Part shown: positions 37,492 through 47,584 of the stretch, in pieces
Numbering within the stretch: the stretch's first letter is position 1
Layout: the number at the start of each line of letters is the position of its first letter
From: Euonymus europaeus
Lineage: Eukaryota > Streptophyta > Magnoliopsida > Celastrales > Celastraceae
Reading direction: 5' to 3'
Length of the DNA stretch: 64,000 bases
NCBI GenBank assembly: GCA_963580455.1
Contig: OY756960.1
Span: 22,875,238 to 22,939,237 of the forward strand
Notes under the pieces: model-generated
Told to the model about the DNA's origin: nothing
Databases searched by the model: none
The model's input: the letters and a program-made list of their open reading frames with translations, nothing else
Made by a program: the position numbers and the translations under genes

Positions 37492-38529
37492 CTAGTTCAC
37501 TGATTCGGATCTCTTGCCATCTCCTTCCTCTAAAAGCCTACCAGCTTCCTCGTTGGCCTGTGCTGTCTTCTTCTGTGCTTCCTTCGCCTTCAAGGCCTGC
37601 AATTTGGAATGATTGTAGTATCCAACCCCCAAGAAGGCCAGTCCATACCCAAACAAGTTGATAGGAGTCACAGTGTCCTTAATCACCGACCACGAGAATG
37701 CAATCAAAAGCCAATCCTTGACCACGCCGGCCACATTCATGGTCAACGCAGAGGTCTTGCCCACAAGCAAGAACACAGCGAGATTCAAGGCAAAAGCACA
37801 TAATGAATTGGTTCCAAAAATTACAAAATCGAAATGGAAACTCGATGTCTCCCTCAAAATAGGGTACTCAACAAAGATCCAGGGCAGGAACAAGAAGACT
37901 AAGCAACAAGGAGCAACGTAATACAAAGATGTGATCGGATTCAAGGTGATTCCTTTAGATGTAAGCAATATTTGGATCATAACCAACCTTGTGGCCTCAA
38001 AAGCGACCGCACCCAGTTGCAGAATCACACCCCAGGTATCAAATCTGGCCTCACCATAAGCAGCAATGCCGACTCCGAGCGAGATTGAGACCATGTTCAT
38101 CATGGTGTCACTCTTGAAACCCTCTTTCTTAAAGAGCACTCCGATTGAGTACACGGCGACCGGCATCAGGGCCTTCAACATCTGAATGAATGAGACAGAC
38201 AAATATATGTAAGCCGAATTAGAGAGCCAGAGAGAAAGAGAATACAGAGCTCCGATGGGGACGACGGAGGAGAAGTATAGATCCCAAGACATCGTGACCG
38301 GCTCGACCAATTTGAAGACCTTGATGGCGAGAACAGCTAGGGTTGCACAGAATGACATGTGAATCATGGTAAGTGAGATCGGGAAAGGCCAGTTGTACAT
38401 CTTCTTGTCCAAGATGTACTTGTTGTAGACGATGACAGTGAAGGAGAAGAAAATCCAGATCGCCACATAGGTGTAGGAGAGCAGGATCTTCTTCAAGACG
38501 CCGTCGCTTAATAATCCGCCCTTTCCCAT
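37492..38529 (-). CDS. Probable sugar phosphate/phosphate translocator (TPT/DMT family)
   Basis: An intronless gene of 345 residues very close to Arabidopsis At5g25400/At5g11230-type proteins. It is a multi-pass membrane carrier with about nine to ten hydrophobic segments from residue 15 to 310. Signatures include [20 protein letters not shown], the TPT-type segments [20 protein letters not shown] and [18 protein letters not shown], and the C-terminal Lys-Thr motif [19 protein letters not shown]. The tail is hydrophilic and charged ([13 protein letters not shown]). Family members exchange nucleotide sugars or sugar phosphates, mainly in Golgi or ER membranes; the substrate cannot be told from sequence. 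It lies beyond HY5, as an At5g11230-type gene does in Arabidopsis. Confidence 0.94.
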   Translation of the reverse strand: MGKGGLLSDGVLKKILLSYTYVAIWIFFSFTVIVYNKYILDKKMYNWPFPISLTMIHMSFCATLAVLAIKVFKLVEPVTMSWDLYFSSVVPIGALYSLSLWLSNSAYIYLSVSFIQMLKALMPVAVYSIGVLFKKEGFKSDTMMNMVSISLGVGIAAYGEARFDTWGVILQLGAVAFEATRLVMIQILLTSKGITLNPITSLYYVAPCCLVFLFLPWIFVEYPILRETSSFHFDFVIFGTNSLCAFALNLAVFLLVGKTSALTMNVAGVVKDWLLIAFSWSVIKDTVTPINLFGYGLAFLGVGYYNHSKLQALKAKEAQKKTAQANEEAGRLLEEGDGKRSESVN

Positions 38530-38782
38530 TGTTGCCGCGTAGAGGAGACGAGGAAGCTCTGGCGAGGGAGAGACGAAAAGATCTGAACTTTGTGAAGGAT
38601 TTCAGTCACGACAGAGAGCCGAACGGACTGTTTTGTTTGGATCTGATTCGGGAGATTTGTTAGTACGCGGGCGTAGTTAAATTGGAGGAGGAATTTGGCC
38701 TGGCCATTTGTTTATTTTTAATTTATTATAATGGAGGATCGGACAGGTCTGATTGGCAATTTGAGACCTGGTCGAAAGCTGA

Positions 38783-38898
38783 GGCCTCCGTTTGTTTTAG
38801 AGGATAAGTTAGTTCTATATTCTCAGATACTCTTAATGTTTATATTTTATGAGAGTTTATACTCTATTAACATACTTTTATTCAAACAGAGCAACTCA
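38783..38898. mobile_element. Short hAT-like MITE relic
   Basis: CCTCCGTTTGTTTTAGAGGA on the left and ATTCAAACAGAGCAA on the right are roughly inverted, with TA-rich sequence between. Target duplication was not resolved. Confidence 0.35.
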
Positions 38899-41800
38899 GT
38901 GATAATATTACTCTAATTTTTCTAATTAAATTTATTTTTGTTACATAAAAAATAAATCAAATATTTATTCACGTTATTAAAATAAGTCTTTCAGTACAAT
39001 TATATTAGCAAAACGCAAATCACCTCTATATATATATATTTTCTTCATTAATAAAATCTCTAAATGTCAAATATTATTCAACAAAACTATCAAAATTAAT
39101 ACTGAATCTCACATATTTTTTTTAAAAAATAAAGCCACAAGCTTATTCATATTACCAAAACACAATATAAAAGACTAGAAGAGTCACGTGGAACTTCTCC
39201 AGTTTAATGTGACCGACACGTGCTAAACACCCATTAAGTCCAGTGTTGTTCATCATAAACCCCTATCAAAAGACTAATTTTACATTAGGTTTTCTACAAA
39301 AGACTAATTTTACAAGCATTTTTTGGTCCTTTTTTCCTTTCGTATAAGAGGGTTTTAGTTTTAACATAATTACACATTTAGCGGAGACTCCTAATTTCTT
39401 TCAACATTTTTTTTCCGTCAATATGTTTGGAATGTCTATGTTTGATTGAGACTCAACTTGTAGTTGATTTAGTTCAACTAGACATTATCTATTGAAAACC
39501 ATTTAGACTTCCCAATTGTGAATGATCCCAAATTTATTGTATTTTACATGATTAATTTACGGTTGATAGCAAAGCACCACCCATCAGTTTAGCTTTCTAT
39601 ACCCTATCTTTTTGTCCATACAATAAGCTACATATAATGCTTATAAAAAAATGTCTAGGAAATCAAATTGATGGGTTGTGATTTGTTGGGTAGTGAGGCC
39701 GCGTTGAATGTTAGCAACATGGACATGAAAGAGACTATTACAAAAGGTTTGGTATCTTTCATCTAAAGTAAGTGGAGTTAATACCTAACCAAGTAGAAAT
39801 TCGCAGATAAAGCCTCCGCACCTTTTATTGCATAAAAAATATGGTCCATGTATAGAATAGGAATAGTCTACATTTTTGCTGCAAAATCACATTGGCTACT
39901 CTATTCACGTACAGAGATGGGGACTTCATGGCTTGCACAACGCCACTTGCTCCCAACTCTCAATATCAATTTCCCTAACAAGAGTTGAAAATACTTGATT
40001 TGTAATTGACATTCGAGCCGACCTTTGGTATTGGTGTGAAGCTAATTTTTGCACTATATTCCGTTGTTCACAAGCTTCTATTAATCTATAATTGTTATCA
40101 TTCAACACTAGTGCGCTTAATAAGTCATGTCAAGTTATAAAATAATACATTGCTTGGAAAAGTCCAAGCCATATGGTATAGAAGAAAAAGTCGCACATTC
40201 TTTCACTCGATGAGGGCTCATATTTAATTAAGTAAAACAATTTTAAAGAATAAAGCCACGCGAGTTCGATATATTCACGAGAATTATACAATTTAAAATA
40301 AATAATATTATTAATGGGAGTCAATTTGAGAATTTTAACACCACGTGCTCAACTTTTGTGGAATTGAAGGTTGCTTGAGAGCTCAGAGCACAGAAGAAAT
40401 CTGTGAACTTGCTGATGAGGGCATGTGATTATTGACGGCTTTGAGAAAACTCAGCCTTTTATTCCGTTCATTGTGACTAGGTAGAGTTTTTACACATGAA
40501 TGAACGAACACTCCATAAATTTGTTCCCAATTAGATGACCATTTGAGTCCAATGAATTGATGTCCAAGCGTCCAAGACTTAAATGAAAGACTTCGAAATA
40601 AGAAAAGTTTTTTTTCACCAATTGCATTTAGTCATTGGAGTTTGGCGTAAAAAAAAGAATCTATTGATAATCTTGGCTGGCTGAACCACTTGTTCAAAGA
40701 AACTAAAAACGATTGTTTCATTTTTAATAACTAAAAACGATTTTAAGTATAGTTTTTTAAAAATCAAAGAAGTGTTAAAAATTCATTTGGTTTATATTAT
40801 TTGTAAATTATTTTTTAAATAAAAAATACAAAGTTTAGACACTAAACAAGATTAGTTATATAATATAACAAGAACAGTAGTGAATGATAGAGAAAAGTAG
40901 ATCAAGTAAATTTAGAGAGATGATGGAGAAGAGGGAAGGAAGAGAAGAGTTGGAAGAGAGAATGGAGGAGAGAGAAGGCAGATTGTAACAATTAATGAGC
41001 ATCGAGGAATAAGAAGTAGAGCAAAAGGGAAAAAATAAAGTTCAATTTATTTACAAAAATGCCATCGGTCCATTTCCAAATTTCTCCAAAACATGATTTA
41101 GTTGTTTTCGATTTTTTGTTTTAAAAAACACAATTCTGAAAAATTGTTTTCAAAAACTGTACCACCCAAATGAATTTTCATTCAGTTTTTTATTTTGAAA
41201 AACAAAAAACAGTTTTGAAAACACGTTCCAAACACAATATTTCCTTTGTCTCGTAAAGATAGTCATACTTTCTTTACTTATCTGTCTCAAATTATACTAT
41301 AATTTCACTTTTTATAATATAATTAATTAATTAATTTTCTAAAAGACTCCAATTTAATGTTGTCTTACAAATATTTTTATCTTCTATGAAGAGTAGAAAC
41401 AATATATTCATTAATTAATAATATATTAAAAAATATATAAGTAAAATATATTCTCATTGCATTAATTATATTTTCATTATGATCTTTGCTTGAAAAGGCC
41501 GAATAAAAAACAGTTTAGTCCAATAAAATAAGCCAAACTTTTAAATATAAAGGCCCAATGGTAAAAAGAAAGGCCAACTAGAGGTGAATAATGAATATAT
41601 CCAATTAAGTCGTCGGAGATTGGGCTTGAAGTCTATGAAACATATTGGGCTACTGCATAGGCTAGTGGGCCAATATTTAGTCTACCTAATGATATTAAAT
41701 TATTAATATATTCCAACAAAAACATGATTCTTTAACAAAACATCCAATTTTTGGACCCATGCATGCCCAAGCCTTCTAACCCAGCTCACACTGAGGCCCA

Positions 41801-42144
41801 GTAGCCCAATACAGGCCCAAAACATTTCAACAGAAAAGACTTTGACCAATTTGAGTGTTCAGTCAAAATCCGGAAAGTCCTTTCGTTCTGTCTTTCACGC
41901 AAAATCGAACCTGTAGCCGCACTATACTCGTGTGCTGATGGAATTCGCAAACCAACATGCATGTTACTACTTACTATATATATTATGTTCTTCACCAAGC
42001 GTTTTATTAATTATTGCAATCCTTGATAAATTACAAAGCCCTTTGTATTCTTCCCAGTGAAACTTGAATAAGAAATGGTGGACATTTGGTTATCCTTTAT
42101 TCGTGACTAAAAGACATTGTTTCCCAATCATATGTGTCTCTTGA
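38899..42144. other. Intergenic DNA with MITE-like sequence, no gene seen
   Basis: The stretch is AT-rich and noncoding. Around 40730-41240 there are TTTTGAAAAC/GTTTTCAAAA-type inverted words like those of plant hAT MITEs. The block 41770-41910 resembles 43675-43850, which marks the flank duplicated with the lectin genes. Confidence 0.5.
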
Positions 42145-43047
42145 TTAGGTTTCACCATGTGAAACGAGTTCCCAATTGAGTAGTTGATGGCGCTCAGTAA
42201 AAGACCCTGTTGAGGCGGTGAAGCCCATGAAAACGTAGTTGGGCAGAAAAACTGACAAGTCCATTGGGTAGTTGAGGAAATTCACCAGTTGATCCGATGC
42301 ATATCCCACAAAGACTTGAAACATTCCGACCCTGCCATTAAAAACAATCCGAACCCTGATATCTCTTCCACTTTTAAGGTAAATCCCGTAACTGCTAAGA
42401 CTCTTAGCCACAACTGGGTTTCTCACGCTTCTTGTGTCAATTGCAATGTGATTTCCATCTAGATCATAAGTATTCTTGTACGTGTCGAACTCCACTGCTA
42501 ATTGGCGAAAAGCAAAACCTATATATTCACGCGGTAGATTAGTACATCGTTCTTCAAGCAGAAATTAAGAGAGTTGAATCTTCAGTATTTGACAAATGAC
42601 ATGTTACGTACCTTCGTCATCGCTTTGTGGATCCATGATGCCGAGGTAGGAGCCATAGCTATCAGGTGGGGATGGACTACTAGTCGGAGCCATAATAAAT
42701 GAAATACCATCTCCAGAACCAGGTGAATTAGAGGAGGTAAGAATTCTGAATGTGAAAGTTGTGGAGATAATAGCTGGCCATGCAACAATAGATTGACTAT
42801 ATAGAACCCTCCCAACTTGATTTAATGGTAAGCTTAAATTGCCTCCTTGTGCAGCAGGCTCCGGTGTAAGGCTCAAGTGACCCGCACCACCGGTTACCGA
42901 GCCCGTGCAAATCAACTTGCCTTCGTTGCAGCTGTTAGGGCTGAAGGTGTCAAAATTGAAGAAGGTTTCATTGAAGAAGATTGCATTGCTCGTAAAAGCT
43001 TGGTTAAGAAAAGCAAAGACAGAGATCAGAAGCACCAACATGGACAT
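42145..43047 (-). CDS. L-type (legume) lectin-domain protein, copy A
   Basis: Two exons (43047-42612 and 42518-42145) join in phase through a Gly codon to give 269 residues. A signal peptide (MSMLVLLISVFAFLNQAF) is followed by one legume-lectin beta-sandwich. Sugar-site elements include the Asp in GSGDGISFIMAP and the YGSYLG loop. The metal site is conserved: Glu155, Asp157, Asn161, Asp164 and His169 in the EFDTYKNTYDLDGNHIAIDT pattern. The C-terminal FTASTGSFTERHQLLNWEL is the usual last strand. There is no kinase domain or transmembrane helix, so it is a secreted soluble lectin, probably defence related by family. An intron inside the lectin domain is unusual for legume seed lectins. It is the downstream member of a tandem cluster. 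Confidence 0.9.
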
Positions 43048-43405
43048 GGTTGTATATATATATGTGTCTACCAGAGCACTAGCTTGATTTGCAAACGATT
43101 AGCTTGCAAGTCATTTCCATCATTTTTGTGTGTGTATATATAGATATAGTTGTTCATATCTAATGTACAGTTAATTCGTCGACTTCTATGTTTTACTGTC
43201 TCTCATTAAGACATAGAAATTAAGTTGACGGAGTGTACCATGTGAACAGCGAAGAACCAGTCACATCATTAAGCACCGGAAAATTCTATGAATGTTATAC
43301 TGTTATTTGGCTTTGTTTGATTGTTTCTAATATTTGTGTTTATTATGATGCTGTATCCAGTTAATTATGTGCTGCCATGAATAAGAATAACCAAGCGACA
43401 ATTAT

Positions 43406-43544
43406 GCTTTGTTTGTTTTAAGGAAAATCAAGCGTTGGGTAATTTTTCGATATGTGTTTTGAGAAGTTTTCCTTTAAATATTTGCATATAACATTTCTTG
43501 AAAACTAATTTTTCCCTCTATTTTCCTTTTAAACGAGCAGAGCC
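43406..43544. mobile_element. Small MITE with 23-24-bp imperfect inverted ends
   Basis: GCTTTGTTTGTTTTAAGGAA on the left is the imperfect inverse of TTCCTTTTAAACGAGCAGAG on the right, giving a 139-bp noncoding element. It sits in the lectin intergenic spacer. Confidence 0.55.
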
Positions 43545-43674
43545 CAAGTGTTTCTACTTCTATTGAGGCTAGAAATAATAATAAGATAATTGAAAAAGAA
43601 CTGGACCCACGAATAATAACCTCAAGTCCAAGCCCTCTATTTGTGGGTTGTGGGCCTGTGGCTGTAGTTCACAG

Positions 43675-43850
43675 TTCACAGGGCAGCCCACTATCCAGTT
43701 CAGCCCAACACAGGCTTAAAAACATTTTTGCAGCCCAGTCCATTAGAGAAACTTTGACCAATTTCTTCGCTCCTCTCTTTAGTCTTTAGTCAAAATCCCT
43801 AAACTCCTCGGACCTCTCTCTTCCTCTCTTTCGTGCAAAATGGCATCAAG
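43675..43850. repeat. Lectin flank duplication, copy 2
   Basis: It shares blocks such as AAACTTTGACCAATTT, GTCAAAATCC and GCAAAAT, in the same order, with 41770-41910. It is the 3' flank of the broken lectin just as the other block is the 3' flank of copy A, so the duplication unit included sequence downstream of the genes. Confidence 0.65.
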
Positions 43851-44261
43851 AATCCATGAGATTGAGATTGTCATATAGAGTTTTTGTTCATTTGTTTGTT
43901 ACATGATAGTAAATTTTCAGAACCCATATAAAAGTATTTTACTTAGCATCTCCACATTACTGACAAGATAATTAAGTTGCAGTCTAGAGCTCAATTAGCT
44001 GAGATAATTTGGCTCAAGCAGACCATTGTGTAAGAAAATAGACTAACTAATCGTGCCAACAAGTCAATGTACCTGGCATAATGTTTGGCTTTAACCACCT
44101 TAAATCATGACAGTTTAAACCAGTCGACGGCATTTATTCACACATCATTGTTTCTTTTCGAACTCAAAACAGAAATACTCTGAAAATTGAAATGCAATGC
44201 CATACAACTGTGTGATAGGATTGCTTGGATGCCAACTTCGTCATTCTTTATTGGTTTCAGG

Positions 44262-44966
44262 TTGTGGAACTAAATTCCCAGCTCAGAAGTTGATGGCTCT
44301 CTGGGGAAGCGTATCTATAATGTCAATTTGCGTGGAAAATTTGAACCTTGATCTCTCGTCCACTTTTAAGGTCTATTCCATCCACTGCTGTTGAGACTCC
44401 TAACTATATGGGGATGTTTAATTACAAGCACTATATGGGTGAGCATGTATCTATGCAATGCATACCTAGAAGTGGTTTTTCCACGAGTCCAAGATATGAG
44501 CCATAACTTCCATTCGGTGAAGGACTATTATCTGGGGCCATAATAAATGCCATTCCATCGCCAGAAGGTGAACTGTAGTGGCTGATAATTCTGGAGGTGG
44601 TAGGGACGGACAAATGCTGGCCAAGTAACCGCGGGGTGATGCTATAGAACCCTCCCAACCTTTTTTGCTGTTTGGCCTTGATAGCCAATTACTAGTAGAG
44701 TCTCGGGAGTAATGCTTATGAAACCATCACCGGCTGTAGCTGCACCAGTGCAGATTAGGTCGCTGACGAGGCTGCAACTTTCAGGGCTGAAAGAAGGGAA
44801 AATGAATTTAGTATAATTGGCTTGGCGCTCGAGGTACGGTGCATCCTCTGGAGCAAGGCTTGCTGCAGAAGCTTGGTTAAGATGTGTAGACAGAAGCAGA
44901 ACAAGAAATATGGTTGTATTTGTATGATTTTCAAAAAAGAATTGTTATAGCTAGCGCTAATATGCA
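44262..44966 (-). pseudogene. L-type lectin pseudogene between copies A and B
   Basis: Exon 1 is readable in pieces: signal-like start, then ESCSLVSDLICTGAATAG and VGRVL, after which a TAG replaces the expected Tyr codon. The continuation HHPAVTWPAF is followed by a frameshift, and GDGMAFIMAPDNSPSP reads in another frame. Exon 2 has lost its first part, including the whole metal-binding segment. It shows RSLNSSG, a frameshift, LKSGREIKVQI, then an internal deletion before ESHQLLSWEF. A functional lectin cannot be made. The layout matches copies A and B, so it is an unprocessed tandem duplicate. Confidence 0.85.
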
Positions 44967-45739
44967 TGGTGGCTAGGATGTCTGGTTAAATCTGTCAATA
45001 TGTCGTGTTGTTAAAAGCATGCTTCAGTATGACATACACATTATTAATCAGAGTCATTGGTCTAAGATGATAATGTTCAACTTCTTGTACTCTACTTATT
45101 GTCAGATTCTAGAAGGAAAATGCAAAAGATAAATATCATGCATTGGAAAATTCTTCGAGGGATTGGTCCAGTTGGCATGTTCTTCCTCCGTGCACACAGT
45201 AGTTACTAAACATCTTTGTCATATAAAGTTGAACGGAGGCACCAAGAAAAACATAGAGTTGTAATTCATTTGGCCAAAAATGAAATTCTCCTTTTGTTCT
45301 CATTTTTATCCATTTTTTTAATTCACCATCGTACTAAAAAAAATTCTTGGTAATTTCTTCTGTTCATATTTAATTAGCTTTGTTATCAACTTTTGGGGGC
45401 TCATAATTTGTTTGTAAATTATTAAATTTCTAAAATATTTCAATATTTTATTGCAAAACCTCAATCAATTTGGCTGAGACTGAGATGGGTAGATTTTTGC
45501 TTAAGCTGACATTTCTAATATAATGGTGACCCAACGATCGACTGCATCAATTCACGCAAACATTTTTCTTTCTATTACAAAATAAACGGGAGATGTTATC
45601 AGCTAAAACTAGCCGACAACATTCACTTATTCATCAATCTGCAATTCAACCGACAACATATATAAAACACGTAAAGAGAAATTAAATTGGGATGTAGATC
45701 GGATTGCTTCCGAATTGTGATCGATCACTTAGTCATTCT
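44967..45739. other. Lectin intergenic spacer, no gene seen
   Basis: AT-rich noncoding sequence between the broken lectin and the stop codon of copy B. Nothing else was recognised. Confidence 0.55.
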
Positions 45740-46719
45740 TCAGTAGTGACCGCCATGCCTAGTTAGGAACTCCCAACTGAGAAGTTGATGACTCTCAGTG
45801 AAAGCTCCAGTGGAGGCAGTGAAGCCAACATAAACGGACTTTGGAACCATATTTGAGATGTCCACATGTAATGGAAAAAGCTTTCTGAGTGGTTCGTCTG
45901 ATGCATACCCAATGGAGAGTTGAAGCTGCTTGGTCCAGCCATTATAATCAATGCCAACCTTTATATCTCTTCCACTTTTAAGGTCAACTCCAGTGCCGTT
46001 AAGACTCCTGTAAAAAAGAGGATCTTCCACACTTATTGTGTCAAGAGCAATGTGATTCCCATCGATGTCAAAATCGTTCTTGTAAGTATCCAGCTCCACT
46101 GCTAATTGACGAAGATTCCGACTACCTGCACACACATATATTAATTTGCACAAAATCATTCAATTAAATTAAGCTTTTATATCTATATATACCCTAATAA
46201 ATCAACTGCATGTGTATATATATGTATTTATATATTTACTTTACCTATAGTTGATGGGTCCATGAGTCCAAGAAAGGAGCCATAGCTATCAGGTGGCGAT
46301 GGACGATTATCTGGAGCCATAACAAATGTTATTCCATCCCCATAACCTGGTGAACCGGGGGAGACTGTAATTCTAAATGTGAAGGTGGTAGAGATAATTG
46401 CCGGCCATGCAACGAGAGGGTACTTGTATAGAACCCTCCCAACCTGGTTCTGATTGAGTGGTGAGTTTGGGACGCCTGGTTGTGGCTCCGGGGTAAGACT
46501 CAAGTAACCATCATTGCTAGCGGTGACTGAGCCTGTGCACATCAAGAAGCTGTGGGCGCTGCAAGCATCACTGTCGAAGCTGTCGAAAATTAACTCACTT
46601 GAGAAGGGTAGTGGAGGTATGGCAGGAGTAGGGGCAGGGCCTGGATCATAATAATTATAAGCTTGGTTTAAAGAAGCTTGGTTGAGAAAAGTAGCAACTA
46701 GGAGTAGAAGCAGAAACAT
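45740..46719 (-). CDS. L-type (legume) lectin-domain protein, copy B
   Basis: Two exons (46719-46245 and 46125-45740) join in phase to give 286 residues. After a short hydrophobic signal (MFLLLLLVATFLNQ) there is a Pro-rich insert (DPGPAPTPAIPPLP) that copy A lacks. The lectin domain then shows GDGITFVMAPDNRPSPPDSY and a complete metal site: Glu169, Asp171, Asn175, Asp178 and His183. It ends TASTGAFTESHQLLSWEF. The intron position equals that in copy A. No membrane or kinase segment follows. Probably a secreted carbohydrate-binding protein; the ligand is unknown. TATA-like TATATATA lies about 70 bp upstream, and a Helitron is inserted about 420 bp upstream of the start codon. Confidence 0.9.
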
Positions 46720-47230
46720 TGTTAAGTTGTATATATGTATATATGAGATGTCTGAGATGATAAACCAGTACTGCCTTTACGTTCATATATATAGTGACTA
46801 GGATCATTGTCTCTACTCTCTAGTTTCGTTAATGTTTAGGTTTAATTCTTCAAAGTGATCCTGGCATTTGTACATGTCTGTGAACAATTAAATATATATC
46901 CTTGTTATTTCAACCACTATGAATCAGTCAAGCCAGCTACTACGTGTTATTCCGCTGTGAGTATTTTCAATTGCATAGCCGCATAGGAATAGTAATTATC
47001 TAAGTTGACAAGTGTATATGTGTAAAAATAGGGACGGCAGGTGCTGGCTTCTCATCAGCCAAGTCATTGTGTATGACGACAATGGCAACAAGGACAGGAG
47101 AAATTTGTGAAAACATCTTTAATAGAAGTCGAGATATCTATACTTATATATATAGAGGAGAGAATTCGCGCAATTCTACGGCGAGTTCACTCTTTCTCCG
47201 TATACTCGCGCGTCTGGTTTTTGTGTCTGG

Positions 47231-47308
47231 CACGAACCTTGCCCGTAAAACGACGACGTTTTACTCCCTCACGAACCTTGCCCGTAAAATGACGACGTTT
47301 TACACCCT
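47231..47308. repeat. 39-bp tandem repeat with palindromic core near the Helitron 5' end
   Basis: Two 39-bp copies start CACGAACCTTGCCCGTAAAA. Each holds GTAAAACG-ACGA-CGTTTTAC, an 8-bp stem with a 4-nt loop; the second copy has one base changed (ATG for ACG) in the stem. Confidence 0.85.
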
Positions 47309-47431
47309 TGATAATCCCTCTGGAATTGGAGCATATTGGCCATTTCCTCTCACCTCTGGGAACGATTGTTCGTCAATCTGGTGCATCAACCTCCTTTTGA
47401 GCTCTTCGATCACTCGGTAAGTGTTCAAATT

Positions 47432-47584
47432 TGCCTTCTTTGACTTGCTTTTAGCTCTCTACCTCCTCCTCCTTCTTCTTCTTCTTCTTCGTCGTTGGTT
47501 TTCCATCGATTTTCATGCCCGCTTCCTTTGTTGTAAGTTTCTTCAGGTTCGATTATCGCCTTTTGCTAGGTTATTCTCTCTTTT
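47432..47584. repeat. Helitron internal direct repeat, copy 1
   Basis: This 153-bp stretch, from TGCCTTCTTTGACTTGC to GGTTATTCTCTCTTTT, recurs almost unchanged at 52781-52936. The main difference is the number of CTC/CTT triplets. Confidence 0.9.
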
